Of a DNA stretch of 64,000 bases, positions 9,075 through 18,543 are shown piece by piece. This DNA is from Acidovorax carolinensis (GTDB lineage: Bacteria > Pseudomonadota > Gammaproteobacteria > Burkholderiales > Burkholderiaceae_C), in contig NZ_CP021361.1 in NCBI RefSeq assembly GCF_002157145.1, forward strand, positions 3,562,501 through 3,626,500. Direction: 5' to 3'. A model generated the notes under the pieces. That model made no database searches. It saw nothing but the letters and a program-made list of their open reading frames with translations, and had not been told where the DNA came from. The translations under genes and the position numbers were made by a program. Each line of letters starts with the position of its first letter. The first letter of the stretch is position 1.

Positions 9075-10187
9075 ATGGTCAAAGCAATACCCGACCATCC
9101 CCTAAAGATCCTTCATCTTGAAGATTCTCTTGCCGATCACGGACTGGCGAAGGCGGCCTTGCGCCGCTCGGGTATGGCATTCACGCTCCAGCATGTGGAT
9201 ACGCTGGAGACCTTCAAGACCCTGACGGCGAACGAACCTTTCGACATCATCCTGGCCGACTACCGCTTGGCTGGTTTTACAGCACTGGATGCATGGCGGC
9301 ATGTTGCGCAATTGCCGCAACATCCGCCCTTTGTCCTGCTCTCCGGGGCCATCGGGGAAACAGCGGCCGTCGACGCCATGCGGCTCGGAATAGCGGACTA
9401 CCTGTCCAAAGACGACATGGTGCGCCTGCCCCACGTCATGGCCCGCGCCATCGAGGTCCACGAGGCGAGGAAGATGCGTGAACACGCCATGGCCGAACTG
9501 GCCGCATCCCAGCGCCGCCTGGCCGATCTGACCGAGCATCTGCAAACATCCATCGAAAAGGAGCGCGCGGCAATCGCCCGGGAAATCCACGACGATATCG
9601 GTGGCGCCCTCACTGCCGTACGCTTTGACATCGCCTGGATCGGGCGCCATACCCACGATCCGGCGATGCAGGAACATGCCTCAGCCGCGGCCGACATGCT
9701 CCAGCATGCCATTGGCGCCAGCCAGCGCATCATGATGAACTTGCGCCCGCCCATTCTCGACCAGGGTCTGGTCGCCGCTGTCCAGTGGCTGGCCAGCAGT
9801 TTCGAGCGCCGCACGGGTGTCCCGACAGTGCTCCGTGCGAGCAGCGCAGTCGTCAACATACCGGCCGAAGTGCAGTTGGTCGCCTATCGCACCGCCCAGG
9901 AAGCGCTGACCAACGTCGCCAAATATGCGGCACCACAAAGAGTCCGCATTGACCTGGCAGACAGCGAAGGTGTGCTGACGCTGGAGGTCGCCGACGACGG
10001 CTGCGGAATCGAACCCGCCATGCGCGACAAACCCAAGGCGTTTGGCCTGAAGGGCTTGCTGGAGCGGGCTCGCACCGTGAACGGCTGGCTGGACATCAGC
10101 AGCCAGCCCGGCAAAGGCACCAGCGTGATTCTCTCTGTCCCTATCGCATCGCGCGACAATGCATCCGCCGAAGGAGAGCCCCAGTGA
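9075..10187 (+). CDS. hybrid sensor: receiver domain plus HisKA_3 histidine kinase
   Basis: 370 residues, no membrane segment, so a cytoplasmic sensor. The N-terminal receiver (residues about 10-130, D62 in ILADYRLAG) is followed by a HisKA_3 dimerisation domain with H172 in AREIHDDIGGALTAVRFD and a HATPase domain (TAQEALTNVAKYA, ADDGCGI, GLKGLLERA) as in NarX/UhpB-type kinases. Its stop overlaps the GTG start of the next gene, a LuxR-type regulator, so the two form a two-component pair. It lies between the fliR end and the chemotaxis operon on the opposite strand; a role in motility control is suggested only by position. The start could also be a TTG at 9042. Confidence 0.88.
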   Translation: MVKAIPDHPLKILHLEDSLADHGLAKAALRRSGMAFTLQHVDTLETFKTLTANEPFDIILADYRLAGFTALDAWRHVAQLPQHPPFVLLSGAIGETAAVDAMRLGIADYLSKDDMVRLPHVMARAIEVHEARKMREHAMAELAASQRRLADLTEHLQTSIEKERAAIAREIHDDIGGALTAVRFDIAWIGRHTHDPAMQEHASAAADMLQHAIGASQRIMMNLRPPILDQGLVAAVQWLASSFERRTGVPTVLRASSAVVNIPAEVQLVAYRTAQEALTNVAKYAAPQRVRIDLADSEGVLTLEVADDGCGIEPAMRDKPKAFGLKGLLERARTVNGWLDISSQPGKGTSVILSVPIASRDNASAEGEPQ

Positions 10188-10813
10188 TTCATGTTGTGTT
10201 GTGTGATGACCACGCTGTCTTGCGCCGCGGCATACGCGATACGCTGGCCGAAGCTCCCGACATCCTTGTCACCGGCGAGGCGGGGGGGTATTCGGAGCTG
10301 CGCGAGGTGCTGCGGGCCACCCCCTGCGATGTGCTGCTGCTGGACCTGAACATGCCCGGACGCAGCGGACTGGAAGTGCTGGCCAGCGTGCGCGAAACCC
10401 ACGCCAGCATCAAGGTGCTGGTGGTCTCGATGTATCCAGAAGACCAATATGCGCTGCGCTGCCTGCGCGCCGGTGCGCAGGGATATGCCAACAAGGCCAG
10501 CGATCCGGTCGAGCTCATTGCCGCCGTGCGCACCGTGATGCAGGGGCGCAAATACCTCACCCCTGAAGTGGCCCAGATGCTGGCGGAAAGCCTGGCACAA
10601 CCTGCACCCGAGGCGCCCCATGCCGCGCTCTCCGAGCGTGAGCTGCAGACCCTCGTCAAGATTGCCTCGGGACGCAAGCTGTCGGACATTGCCGAAGAAC
10701 TGATGCTCAGCCCCAAAACCGTCAGCGTCTACCGCTCGCGCGTTCTCGAAAAGCTCAAGCTCTCCAACAACGCCGAACTGACGGTCTACGCCATCCGCAA
10801 CGAGCTGGTTTGA
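10184..10813 (+). CDS. NarL/FixJ-type response regulator
   Basis: 209 residues. Receiver with D54 in LLLDLNMPGRSG and a C-terminal LuxR helix-turn-helix (LSERELQTLVKIASGRKLSDIAEELMLSPKTV, split here as two adjoining motif segments). The start is GTG 10184 with AAGGAG upstream; it overlaps the kinase stop by four bases. The stop codon directly abuts the fliR stop on the other strand, with no spacer. Its target genes cannot be read from sequence. Confidence 0.9.
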   Translation: MIHVVLCDDHAVLRRGIRDTLAEAPDILVTGEAGGYSELREVLRATPCDVLLLDLNMPGRSGLEVLASVRETHASIKVLVVSMYPEDQYALRCLRAGAQGYANKASDPVELIAAVRTVMQGRKYLTPEVAQMLAESLAQPAPEAPHAALSERELQTLVKIASGRKLSDIAEELMLSPKTVSVYRSRVLEKLKLSNNAELTVYAIRNELV

Positions 10814-11584
10814 CTACCGCTGAACCTCAAAAAGATCCATGACCTGCTGCATCAATGCCAGCACCGGCTGCTCCAGCATGGGCAATGTCGCGGCGATGCC
10901 GAGCAAGCCGACCGTCAGGGTCACCGGAAAGCCCACCGCATAGATATTCATCTGCGGGGCCACACGGGAAATGATGCCCAGGGTCAGGTTGACAAACGTC
11001 AGCAGCGCGATCATTGGCAGCGCAATCCACAAAGCACTGGAAAACAGCGAGGACCCCAGTTCGTGCAGGTGCATCTGCCCCAGTGCCTGCAGGAAATTTC
11101 CGTCGGCGGGAAAACTGTCAAAACTCTTGACCACGGCCATCAACACCATCAGGTGCCCATTGATGACCACAAAGAGCAGGGTTGCCATGTTTCCGAAAAA
11201 CCGCGCGACCGCACTCACCTGCGCATTGCTCGTCGGGTCAAAGAACGAAGCGAAATTCAGCCCCATCTGCAAACCGATGATTTCACCCGCCAGTTCCACG
11301 GCAGTGAACACCAGGCGCACTGCAAACCCAATGGCCAGGCCCACCACCACCTGCTGGGCCACTGCCCCCAGGGCCTCGCGCCCGTTCACACTGATCACCG
11401 GCTGGTTGGTCAAAACCGCCTGCGCACACAGTGCGACCAGAAAAGCCAGCCCGATCTTGACCCGCATGGGAATGGCACGCATCGAGAACACGGGCGCCAC
11501 CGTAAAAACGGCCAACACACGCAAAAAGGGCCAAAGAATGGGCGAAATCCAGGCAACGAGTTGCGCCTCGGTGAAGGTGATCAC
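10814..11584 (-). CDS. fliR: flagellar export gate protein FliR
   Basis: 256 residues, with about six hydrophobic segments, part of the FliPQR core export gate in the inner membrane. It begins with ITFTEAQLVAWISPILWPFLRV and contains GLNFASFFDPTS, both typical of FliR. The frame is open up to 11689, but the family N-terminus fits the GTG at 11584. It is the last gene of the fliF-fliR minus-strand operon and converges with the response regulator gene without a gap. Confidence 0.93.
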   Translation of the reverse strand: MITFTEAQLVAWISPILWPFLRVLAVFTVAPVFSMRAIPMRVKIGLAFLVALCAQAVLTNQPVISVNGREALGAVAQQVVVGLAIGFAVRLVFTAVELAGEIIGLQMGLNFASFFDPTSNAQVSAVARFFGNMATLLFVVINGHLMVLMAVVKSFDSFPADGNFLQALGQMHLHELGSSLFSSALWIALPMIALLTFVNLTLGIISRVAPQMNIYAVGFPVTLTVGLLGIAATLPMLEQPVLALMQQVMDLFEVQR

Positions 11585-11739
11585 GAGAAATCCACCATCC
11601 AATCCGGGCTCAGGGCGCGACCCGAAAGAAACCAGCCACCCGCGTTGCAATGCACCCGCTGCCCGCACAGTGCGAGTGGATCGCCACATAGCCGACCCAT
11701 TGGCGCGGCATTCTCACCATCCCCAAGCGGTCTGCCACA

Positions 11740-12009
11740 TCAGGCAATCACCGACGGTATCGATTCAATGGTCCGGCGGATGTAATCCACCAGGGTACTG
11801 ATCATCCATGGGCCGGCCACCGCAAAGACCACCATGGCCGCGATGAGCTTGGGAACAAAGGCCAGGGTCGCCTCATGGATCTGGGTCACGGCCTGAAAGA
11901 TGCTGACCACCAAACCCACCGCCATCACCACACCCAGCACGGGCATGGCGATCATCAAAAGCAGGGTGAGCGCTTCGCGCCCCATGGTCAAAACCAGCTG
12001 AGAGGTCAT
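11740..12009 (-). CDS. fliQ: flagellar export gate protein FliQ
   Basis: 89 residues with two transmembrane helices. It has the family pattern beginning LTMGREALTLLLMIAMPVL, then VVSIFQAVTQIHEATLAFVPK. FliQ packs around the FliP/FliR core of the export channel. Length is exactly that of the family. It lies between fliP and fliR, with a spacer of about 155 bases to the fliR start that contains nothing I recognise. Confidence 0.95.
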   Translation of the reverse strand: MTSQLVLTMGREALTLLLMIAMPVLGVVMAVGLVVSIFQAVTQIHEATLAFVPKLIAAMVVFAVAGPWMISTLVDYIRRTIESIPSVIA

Positions 12010-12021
12010 AAGACGGCGTCC

Positions 12022-12813
12022 TCAGGTCACAAAACTGGCCGCCAGCGAGCCAATCAGCAGATTCCAGCCATCGGCCAGCACAAACAGCATGAGCTTGAAC
12101 GGCAATGCCACCAGCACGGGCGACAACATCATCATGCCCAAGGACATGAGGATGCTGGAAACCACCATGTCGATGACCAGAAACGGGATGAAAATCATGA
12201 ATCCGATCTGGAATGCGGACTTGAGCTCACTCGTCACAAAGGCAGGCACCAGTACGCGCAACGGTGCGGTTTCGGCGGTGACTGTCGCTTCCAGCCGCGC
12301 CAGGCGGGAGAACAGCGCAAAGTCGGACTGCCGGGTCTGCTTGAGCATGAACTCCCGCATCGGTGCCTCGGCTTTTTCCAGCGCCGCCTCGAAGCTGATG
12401 GCGTTGGTGGTGTAGGGCACATAGGCATCCTTATACACGCGGTCCAGCGTGGGCCCCATGACAAAGAACGTGAGAAAGAGCGACAAGCCAATGATGACCT
12501 GATTGGGCGGGGCCGACTGCGTCCCCAGGGCCTGGCGCAACAGCGACAGCACAATGACGATGCGGGTGAAACCCGTCATCATCAGCAGCACCGCCGGCAG
12601 GAACGACAGTGCCGTGAAAAACAGCAATGTCTGGATAGGCACCGAGAAACTGGTGCCCGCGCTGCCCGATCCCACAAGCAAAGGCAAGGAGCCACCGCTT
12701 TGTGCAATGGCCGGCACATGCACCATGGCCAACGCAGCAAATCCCACCAGCCATGCCAGCGGGCGCGATGTCCCCTCCACCCTGTGACCGCATCCGCCAG
12801 CCGCATCAGACAT
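12022..12813 (-). CDS. fliP: flagellar export gate protein FliP
   Basis: 263 residues. An N-terminal signal-like hydrophobic stretch ends at PAIAQ (FliP is unusual among the gate proteins in being made with a cleavable signal). The body has FFTALSFLPAVLLMMTGFTRIVIVLSLLRQ, FFVMGPT and the conserved C-terminal FMIFIPFLVIDMVV segments; no residue run is missing. The start at ATG 12813 overlaps the fliO stop by eight bases. It forms the pentameric FliP ring of the export channel. Confidence 0.95.
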   Translation of the reverse strand: MSDAAGGCGHRVEGTSRPLAWLVGFAALAMVHVPAIAQSGGSLPLLVGSGSAGTSFSVPIQTLLFFTALSFLPAVLLMMTGFTRIVIVLSLLRQALGTQSAPPNQVIIGLSLFLTFFVMGPTLDRVYKDAYVPYTTNAISFEAALEKAEAPMREFMLKQTRQSDFALFSRLARLEATVTAETAPLRVLVPAFVTSELKSAFQIGFMIFIPFLVIDMVVSSILMSLGMMMLSPVLVALPFKLMLFVLADGWNLLIGSLAASFVT

Positions 12814-13153
12814 GGGAAGCCTTTTCGGGGGGTTGTGCGGCCAGCGCCATGGCACCGGCAAAGGAAGCCACAGGAGTGCCCTGAGCAACAGCAGTAGGGG
12901 AACCCATGACATGCAGACAGGTGATACTCTGGGCCGTCACGCCCAGCACCAGACAGGCGCGTGCCCCTTCCGGCCCCACCTCCACGGTCACCACACGCTG
13001 CTGGGGGCCCACCGCCAAAGCGGACAGCACGCGAGACGCAGCGCCTCCAGTGGCCCCGCCCGCCGCATGGCGCAACTGCACTCGCCGCACCAGCCACGGC
13101 AGGGCCGCCATGGCCACCACGAACAGCACCACAATGACAAGCGTCTGGGTCAT
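12806..13153 (-). CDS. fliO: flagellar biosynthesis protein FliO
   Basis: About 115 residues with a single N-terminal transmembrane helix (LVIVVLFVVAMAALPWLV) and a small cytoplasmic domain with the FliO pattern LSALAVGPQQRVVTVEV. FliO assists assembly of the FliP ring. Either ATG 13153 or an overlapping GTG at 13168 could start it; I chose the ATG. It overlaps fliP at its 3' end and follows fliN closely. Confidence 0.88.
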   Translation of the reverse strand: MTQTLVIVVLFVVAMAALPWLVRRVQLRHAAGGATGGAASRVLSALAVGPQQRVVTVEVGPEGARACLVLGVTAQSITCLHVMGSPTAVAQGTPVASFAGAMALAAQPPEKASHV

Positions 13154-13160
13154 GCCGGCA

Positions 13161-13601
13161 CTATCCACGGCTGACCCGCCGCAGGCGCTCCGATGGCGTT
13201 ACCACGTCGGTAAGTCGAATGCCGAACTTGTCATTGACCACCACCACCTCGCCCTGTGCAATCAGGTAGCCGTTGACCAGCACATCCATGGGCTCGCCCG
13301 CCAGCGCGTCGAGCTCCACCACGGACCCCTGTGCCAGCTGAAGGATGTACTTGATGGGCACCTTGGTACGCCCCAGCTCCACCGACAGCTGCACGGGAAT
13401 GTCGAGCACCATGTTGATGTCGTTGACCGTTCCGTCACTGCCACCGGAGAACGGACGAACCGGCTCGCCAGACAATGGCCCCCCCTGCTCCGCGTCACCA
13501 GGCTTGTCATCGGTGCGCTTTTGTTCTTCCAGCGCTTCGGCCCAGCCTGCAAACGGATCGTCCGCGCTGTCTTTGCCTTCGTTATTGTCGTCAGTGGACA
13601 T
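13161..13601 (-). CDS. fliN: flagellar motor switch protein FliN
   Basis: 146 residues: an acidic N-terminal region of about 60 residues, then the SpoA/FliN domain (DIPVQLSVELGRTKVPIKYILQL, GSVVELDALAGEP, NGYLIAQGEVVVVNDKFGIRL). It forms the lower C-ring with FliM and docks FliH. The start overlaps the end of fliM by 11 bases, so the pair is likely translationally coupled. Confidence 0.95.
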   Translation of the reverse strand: MSTDDNNEGKDSADDPFAGWAEALEEQKRTDDKPGDAEQGGPLSGEPVRPFSGGSDGTVNDINMVLDIPVQLSVELGRTKVPIKYILQLAQGSVVELDALAGEPMDVLVNGYLIAQGEVVVVNDKFGIRLTDVVTPSERLRRVSRG

Positions 13602-14595
13602 CTTTTTCTCCCATCCAGCTCATGTCCGCATTGCGCAGGCATTCTTCAATGCGGATCGCATATTTGGAATTGTGGGTGCCATACTGGCACTCAAAAATAG
13701 GCACTCCACCAATGGAGGCCCGAATACGGGGTTCCCGGTCCAGCTCAATGAAATCGCCGGGCTTCATGGCCAGCAACTGCTCCACGGTGGCATCGGCCCG
13801 CGCCAATTCCGCCACCAGGGTCACTTCGGCCGCCTGGATTTCGCGCGTCAGGACACGCACCCACCGGCGATCCACCTCGATCGAATCACCCTGCGTGGAC
13901 GAATACAGCACGTCACGAATCGGCTCCAGGGTGGCGTAGGGCATGCAGATATGGATGGCGCCCGAGAGGTCGCCGATCTCCAGTTGAAAGGCCGTCGAAA
14001 CCACGATTTCACTGGGCGTTGCGATGTTCGCAAACTGGGGCTGCATTTCCGAACGCTGGTATTCCAGCTCCAGCGGATAGATACCGTGCCAAGCCTTCTT
14101 GTACTCGGCGCAGATGACATCCACCAGCCGATTGATGACGCGCTGCTCGGTAGGGGAAAAATCCCGCCCCTCGATCCGGGTCTGAAACTTGCCCACGCCG
14201 CCATACAGCGTGTCGATGATGCCGAACACCAGCGAGGGCTCGCACACGATCAGACCACTGCCACGCAACGGCCGGATGGCCACAATGTTGAAGTTGGTCG
14301 GAACCGCCAGTTCGCGCAGGAAGGCGCTGTAGCGCTGCACCGAGACGGTGCCCACCGAGATTTCGGGACTGCGCCGGATGAAGTTGAACAGCCCGATGCG
14401 GAAATTGCGCGCAAACCGTTCGTTGACGATTTCCATCGTCGGCATGCGGCCACGAACAATACGTTCCTGGCTGGAAATGTCGTAGTTGCGGACAGCCCCC
14501 GCCTCGGCGACTTCCTCGACCGATTTCTGACTCTCTCCGGTGACCCCTTCCAGAAGGGCGTCAACCTCTTCCTGGGATAGAAATGAATCACTCAT
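13591..14595 (-). CDS. fliM: flagellar motor switch protein FliM
   Basis: 334 residues. The N-terminal CheY-P binding peptide (FLSQEEVDALLEGV) is intact at residues 4-17. It is followed by the CheC-like middle domain, including RNYDISSQERIVRGRMPTME split around residues 35-55, and a C-terminal FliN-like domain (LDREPRIRASIGGVPIFECQ). It forms the middle of the C-ring and receives the chemotaxis signal. It lies between fliL and fliN with close spacing. Confidence 0.96.
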   Translation of the reverse strand: MSDSFLSQEEVDALLEGVTGESQKSVEEVAEAGAVRNYDISSQERIVRGRMPTMEIVNERFARNFRIGLFNFIRRSPEISVGTVSVQRYSAFLRELAVPTNFNIVAIRPLRGSGLIVCEPSLVFGIIDTLYGGVGKFQTRIEGRDFSPTEQRVINRLVDVICAEYKKAWHGIYPLELEYQRSEMQPQFANIATPSEIVVSTAFQLEIGDLSGAIHICMPYATLEPIRDVLYSSTQGDSIEVDRRWVRVLTREIQAAEVTLVAELARADATVEQLLAMKPGDFIELDREPRIRASIGGVPIFECQYGTHNSKYAIRIEECLRNADMSWMGEKDVH

Positions 14596-14613
14596 GGGAA
14601 AATCCTTGCCAGC

Positions 14614-15180
14614 TCACTGGATGATGAAACTGGAAAACAACACCCGCTGCACAGGGTTCTTCTCGACCTTGCGGCGCGCGGCAGGCTCTTCCGCGTCGTC
14701 GTCCCGCACCTCGCGGCGAGGCTTGGCCGACGACACCGGGTAACCCAGCGGACGGGACACTTCGCGCAAGATGTCGGAGGCCAGCTTTTCCTTGCCCTCG
14801 CGCTGCAGCAGCTCTTCCGAGGTGCGCTGCGAGGTCAGCAGCAAAATTCCACTGCGAATGCTGGGCAGGTATTGCTTGATCTGCTCGGCGGTCTTGGCGT
14901 CCGACACTTCCAGCGTGATGCCGATTTGCGCAAAACGGTCGCCGCCAGGGTCGGCGAGATTGACCACCATGTTCTCCATGGGCAGGAACGTGGGCACCAC
15001 CTTGGCCGCCTCCTTGCGCTCGGGCGCCGAACCATCGTCTTCCTCGGCATGGGACCGGCTGGCAAGGAACCATGCGGCGCCAGCGCCCACAAGGACCAGC
15101 AAGACAAGCACGGCGCCGATCACGATCAGCTTCTTGCTTTTCGCCGGGACCGGTGCGGCAGCGGGAGTGGTGGCAGACAC
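14614..15180 (-). CDS. fliL: flagellar basal body-associated protein FliL
   Basis: 188 residues with one N-terminal transmembrane helix (LIVIGAVLVLLVLVGAGAAWF) and a periplasmic FliL domain (FLPMENMVVNLADPGGDRFAQIG, SIRSGILLLTSQRTSEELL). FliL rings surround the stator and help torque under load. An extra charged insertion (REVRDDDAEEPAARRK) sits near the C-terminus, which ends with the family-typical VLFSSFIIQ. It lies 18 bases upstream of fliM. Confidence 0.93.
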   Translation of the reverse strand: MSATTPAAAPVPAKSKKLIVIGAVLVLLVLVGAGAAWFLASRSHAEEDDGSAPERKEAAKVVPTFLPMENMVVNLADPGGDRFAQIGITLEVSDAKTAEQIKQYLPSIRSGILLLTSQRTSEELLQREGKEKLASDILREVSRPLGYPVSSAKPRREVRDDDAEEPAARRKVEKNPVQRVLFSSFIIQ

Positions 15181-15401
15181 GTTGAAAATTCCTTGCGGTA
15201 GAAAGCATGCAGCGTCCGCGTCCGAAGGAACGCACGATCAACTGGAAGCCCATTATTGGGCGAGGTGCCAGCCAATAATAGCCAGAATAAAAGCCCAAAA
15301 CCCCGGCATTCCGCCACCTCACGCCTAGAGTTCAGTGGGACCATTCCGTAAAAATAAGCATTCCCCCTGCCTGCGCGCCCCAGTGTCGGGGGGCCAAGGC
15401 A

Positions 15402-16649
15402 TCACACAAAGATGTCCACGGCCCGCTCAGGCGCATCGCCAGGGCGCCGCACCGTTGCCACGGCAGCCGGCACCGACGCCACCACCTGTGTGCGCCGCTC
15501 GCCTTCCCGGCCCTGGCGCTGTCCGGAGTCGTTGGGCGAAGCGCCATCGCGCGCCGTGGTTCCCACCGTGGTGCCCGACAACAGCAGACCCTCGTCGCGC
15601 AGCAGATCCCGCAACTGGGACATGCTCGAATCCAGCAACTCGCGGGTCTGCGCCTGATCACTGCGAAACGTCACATGGGCCTCGCTGCCCGAGAGCGAAA
15701 CGGTCACCTGCACCGGCTGCCCGTCGCGGTCCAGTGTCATTTCGGCGTTCTGGGTTTTCTGGTTCACCCAGTAGGCCACCTGGTCCGCGACCTGCTCTTC
15801 GGCCCCCACCTGCGCTGGATCCGCAAACGCGGCCGCAGCGTCGACGCCCGCCGCCTCCGGCCCGGGGTGGGCTACTCCCCAGTCGCCCCATGCGGCTTCT
15901 GCGGAAGGGCGGCCACCTGCGTCACCACTGGAAGCACTGCCTGCGCGTTGGGGCACCCGGCTTTCAGCAAAGGCGTCCAGTGAGAACGCAGGTGCAGCGC
16001 CGCCCTGCCCGCCCGCCAACTCGCGCCCGTCGCGCAAGCCTGCGTCGGGCAACGGACCACCCAGGGCACGCGAATCCACGACGGCCTGAGCACCCTGTGC
16101 GGCGGCAACAGCAGCCATCGTCAATGCCTGCTTTTTTTCTGACCCAATGACGCCAGCCACCGAACCCGGCAGCTCACCCCCTTGCGACAGTGCATTCTGA
16201 ATGCGCGAAAACATGCGGCTGTAGCCCGCCACGGCGCCGCCGGGCGGCTTCACGCCCGACACGTCCGCAGCGCCATCGAGCATCGCCGTCTGCGCCACCA
16301 GGCCATCGGCGGCGGGCAACCAATCGGAACCGGGCACCCCCCCAGCGCCAAGCGTTGCCGTAGACCCGGGCGCCGCGGTCGCGGGCACAGCCCCAGGCGC
16401 CAGCAGCCCCTGCCAGGCGGCCAGTGAAGCCGGGTCGGCATTCAGAAGTGCGGGGTCTCCCGCACCGTCTGGGGCAACCCCATCACCCGGTACCGCGCTG
16501 TCCAGAGACGCCAGCAACGCCATAAACCCGCCCTGGGCCGAGGGGTCCACAGGGCCACCGGCTTGCTGCACGTTTCCTTTTGCGCGCGTGGACTGGGTAC
16601 CCTGGGCGCCCTGGCTGCCTTGCGGGGCAGAGATGCGTGTTGGTTCCAT
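15402..16649 (-). CDS. fliK: flagellar hook-length control protein FliK
   Basis: 415 residues, Ala/Gly/Pro-rich and low in complexity for the first 300, as usual for FliK. The C-terminal Flg_hook domain is recognisable (VQVTVSLSGSEAHVTFRSDQ, then ETRELLDSS-like and LRDLLRDEGLLLSGTTVG). FliK is secreted and acts as a molecular ruler that switches FlhB specificity. It lies directly after fliJ. The roughly 220 bases between this gene and fliL (15181-15401) hold nothing I recognise. Confidence 0.88.
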   Translation of the reverse strand: MEPTRISAPQGSQGAQGTQSTRAKGNVQQAGGPVDPSAQGGFMALLASLDSAVPGDGVAPDGAGDPALLNADPASLAAWQGLLAPGAVPATAAPGSTATLGAGGVPGSDWLPAADGLVAQTAMLDGAADVSGVKPPGGAVAGYSRMFSRIQNALSQGGELPGSVAGVIGSEKKQALTMAAVAAAQGAQAVVDSRALGGPLPDAGLRDGRELAGGQGGAAPAFSLDAFAESRVPQRAGSASSGDAGGRPSAEAAWGDWGVAHPGPEAAGVDAAAAFADPAQVGAEEQVADQVAYWVNQKTQNAEMTLDRDGQPVQVTVSLSGSEAHVTFRSDQAQTRELLDSSMSQLRDLLRDEGLLLSGTTVGTTARDGASPNDSGQRQGREGERRTQVVASVPAAVATVRRPGDAPERAVDIFV

Positions 16650-16651
16650 TT

Positions 16652-17116
16652 TCAGTACTCCTGGCCATGCGGGCCATTGATCGCATTGCGCACCTGCATC
16701 GAGGCGCGCTCATCGGTTTGCTTCTGCTCGCGGCGCATCTGCTGGCGTTCGTGGTCCTGCTGGCGCTTTTCAACCACCTTGCGCAAGCTGGCCAGGCGCA
16801 ACTCTGCGTCGAGCAAGTTGCGGGTGGCGTCCTGCACCCGGCTGGCGTGCTCACCCACCACCGTGGTCTGCAGGCCCGCAGCATGGCCCAGGCGATCCAT
16901 GAACTGGTAGTGGTGGAACATCACCTCGGGCTGCACGGCGGCGTCCGCGCGCATACCCCAGCGCCCTTCGGTTTCCCGGGCATAGCCCTGCAACTGGTCC
17001 AGCTGGTCCTGCGCGGCTTGCTGCGCACCCTGCGCATCCTGCAACAGCCGCCGGGCCTCATCGCGCTTGCGCGAGGCCACTTCCACGGCCACTGTCAGGG
17101 CGTTCAGGGTTGACAT
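16652..17116 (-). CDS. fliJ: flagellar export chaperone FliJ
   Basis: 154 residues, almost wholly helical coiled coil, rich in Gln, Arg and Glu. It matches the FliJ profile: ALTVAVEVASRKRDEARRLL at the start, FMDRLGHA in the middle, and a long charged C-terminal helix. FliJ links the FliI ATPase ring to FlhA. It sits 20 bases after fliI and two before fliK in the operon. Confidence 0.92.
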   Translation of the reverse strand: MSTLNALTVAVEVASRKRDEARRLLQDAQGAQQAAQDQLDQLQGYARETEGRWGMRADAAVQPEVMFHHYQFMDRLGHAAGLQTTVVGEHASRVQDATRNLLDAELRLASLRKVVEKRQQDHERQQMRREQKQTDERASMQVRNAINGPHGQEY

Positions 17117-17136
17117 GATGATTCGCTTCCCGTCCG

Positions 17137-18543
17137 TCAGCGATCAAGCACCGCAGCCATGCCGCCGAGGCATTGCTCCATGGAGGCCGCATCGAACATG
17201 TCCTGCTGCAGGAAGGCGGCCATCTGGGGTTGCAGGCGGATCGCTTCGTCCAGCGCCGGATCGGAGCCGCTCATGTAAGCACCCACCTGCACCAGATCCC
17301 GGCTCTTCTGGTAGCGCGAATACACCGCCCGAAACCGCCGCGCCAGGTCGAAGTGCCCGCGCGACACCACGTTGTGCATCACCCGCGAGGCCGACTGCTC
17401 GATATCGATGGCCGGAAAATGCCCCGTTTCGGCCAGCGCCCGCGACAGCACAATGTGCCCGTCCAGAATGGCCCGCGCCGCATCGGCAATGGGGTCCTGC
17501 TGGTCATCCCCCTCCGACAGCACGGTATAGAAAGCGGTGATGGATCCCACGCCATGCAGCCCGTTGCCGCTGCGTTCCACCAGCGCAGGCAGCTTGGCAA
17601 AACACGATGGTGGATAGCCCTTGGTGGCCGGTGGCTCGCCAATGGCCAGCGCGATCTCCCGCTGGGCCATGGCATAGCGGGTCAGCGAATCCATGAGCAG
17701 CAGCACATGTTTTCCCTTGTCCCGAAAATGCTCAGCCACGGCCGTGGCATAGGCGGCCCCCTGCATGCGCAGCAGCGGCGGCGCATCAGCCGGCGCCGCC
17801 ACCACCACCGACCGCGCGCGGCCATCCTCGCCCAGAATGTCTTCAACAAACTCCTTGACTTCGCGCCCCCGCTCGCCAATCAGCCCCACCACAATCACAT
17901 CGGCCTGGGTGTAGCGGGCCATCATGCCCAGCAGCACGCTCTTGCCCACGCCCGAGCCCGCAAACAAGCCCAGCCGCTGCCCCCGCCCCACGGTCAGCAG
18001 GGCGTTGATGGCGCGCACACCGGTATCCAGCGGTTCGCGCACCGGGTCCCGGTCCATGGCATTGATCGGGCGGCGGTCCATGGGCTCGGAGACCACATCC
18101 TGCACCGGGCCGCCATGGTCCAGAGGCTGCCCCTGCGAATCCACCACGCGCCCAAGCAATCCGTCGCCCATGGGCAACCGCAGCACACCGGCGCGATGCA
18201 CCGGGCGCGGTGGTTCGCCCAGGCGCGGCATGGGAATGTAGGGCGCCGCAGGCACCACGCTGGCGCCGCTGGACAGCCCATGGATGTCCCCGGCGGGCAT
18301 CAAAAAGGCCCGGTCGGCAGAAAACCCCACCACCTCGGCCAGAATGGGTGTGTGGCCCGGCATCTGCACCATGCACTGCGAACCCACCGGCACCCGAATG
18401 CCAGCAGCCTCCAGCACCAGGCCCGTCAGGCGCGTGAGCGTGCCCCGCGTTTCCAGCGGCGCACCGGCCCGCACGCGCTCACGGGCGTCGTCCATGAAAC
18501 GCGCCCAGGCAGAACCCGTCTCAGTGGTCGTTGCCATCGCCAT
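17137..18543 (-). CDS. fliI: flagellum-specific ATP synthase FliI
   Basis: 468-residue F1-beta-like ATPase of the export apparatus. It has the P-loop [17 protein letters not shown], Walker B-type [18 protein letters not shown], and the catalytic [13 protein letters not shown] segment. The N-terminal region includes the export-specific [19 protein letters not shown] domain. The open frame extends to 18702, but ATG 18543 has AGGA eight bases upstream and matches the family N-terminus; ATG 18537 is an alternative. It overlaps the fliH 3' end by 23 bases. Confidence 0.94.
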   Translation of the reverse strand: MAMATTTETGSAWARFMDDARERVRAGAPLETRGTLTRLTGLVLEAAGIRVPVGSQCMVQMPGHTPILAEVVGFSADRAFLMPAGDIHGLSSGASVVPAAPYIPMPRLGEPPRPVHRAGVLRLPMGDGLLGRVVDSQGQPLDHGGPVQDVVSEPMDRRPINAMDRDPVREPLDTGVRAINALLTVGRGQRLGLFAGSGVGKSVLLGMMARYTQADVIVVGLIGERGREVKEFVEDILGEDGRARSVVVAAPADAPPLLRMQGAAYATAVAEHFRDKGKHVLLLMDSLTRYAMAQREIALAIGEPPATKGYPPSCFAKLPALVERSGNGLHGVGSITAFYTVLSEGDDQQDPIADAARAILDGHIVLSRALAETGHFPAIDIEQSASRVMHNVVSRGHFDLARRFRAVYSRYQKSRDLVQVGAYMSGSDPALDEAIRLQPQMAAFLQQDMFDAASMEQCLGGMAAVLDR

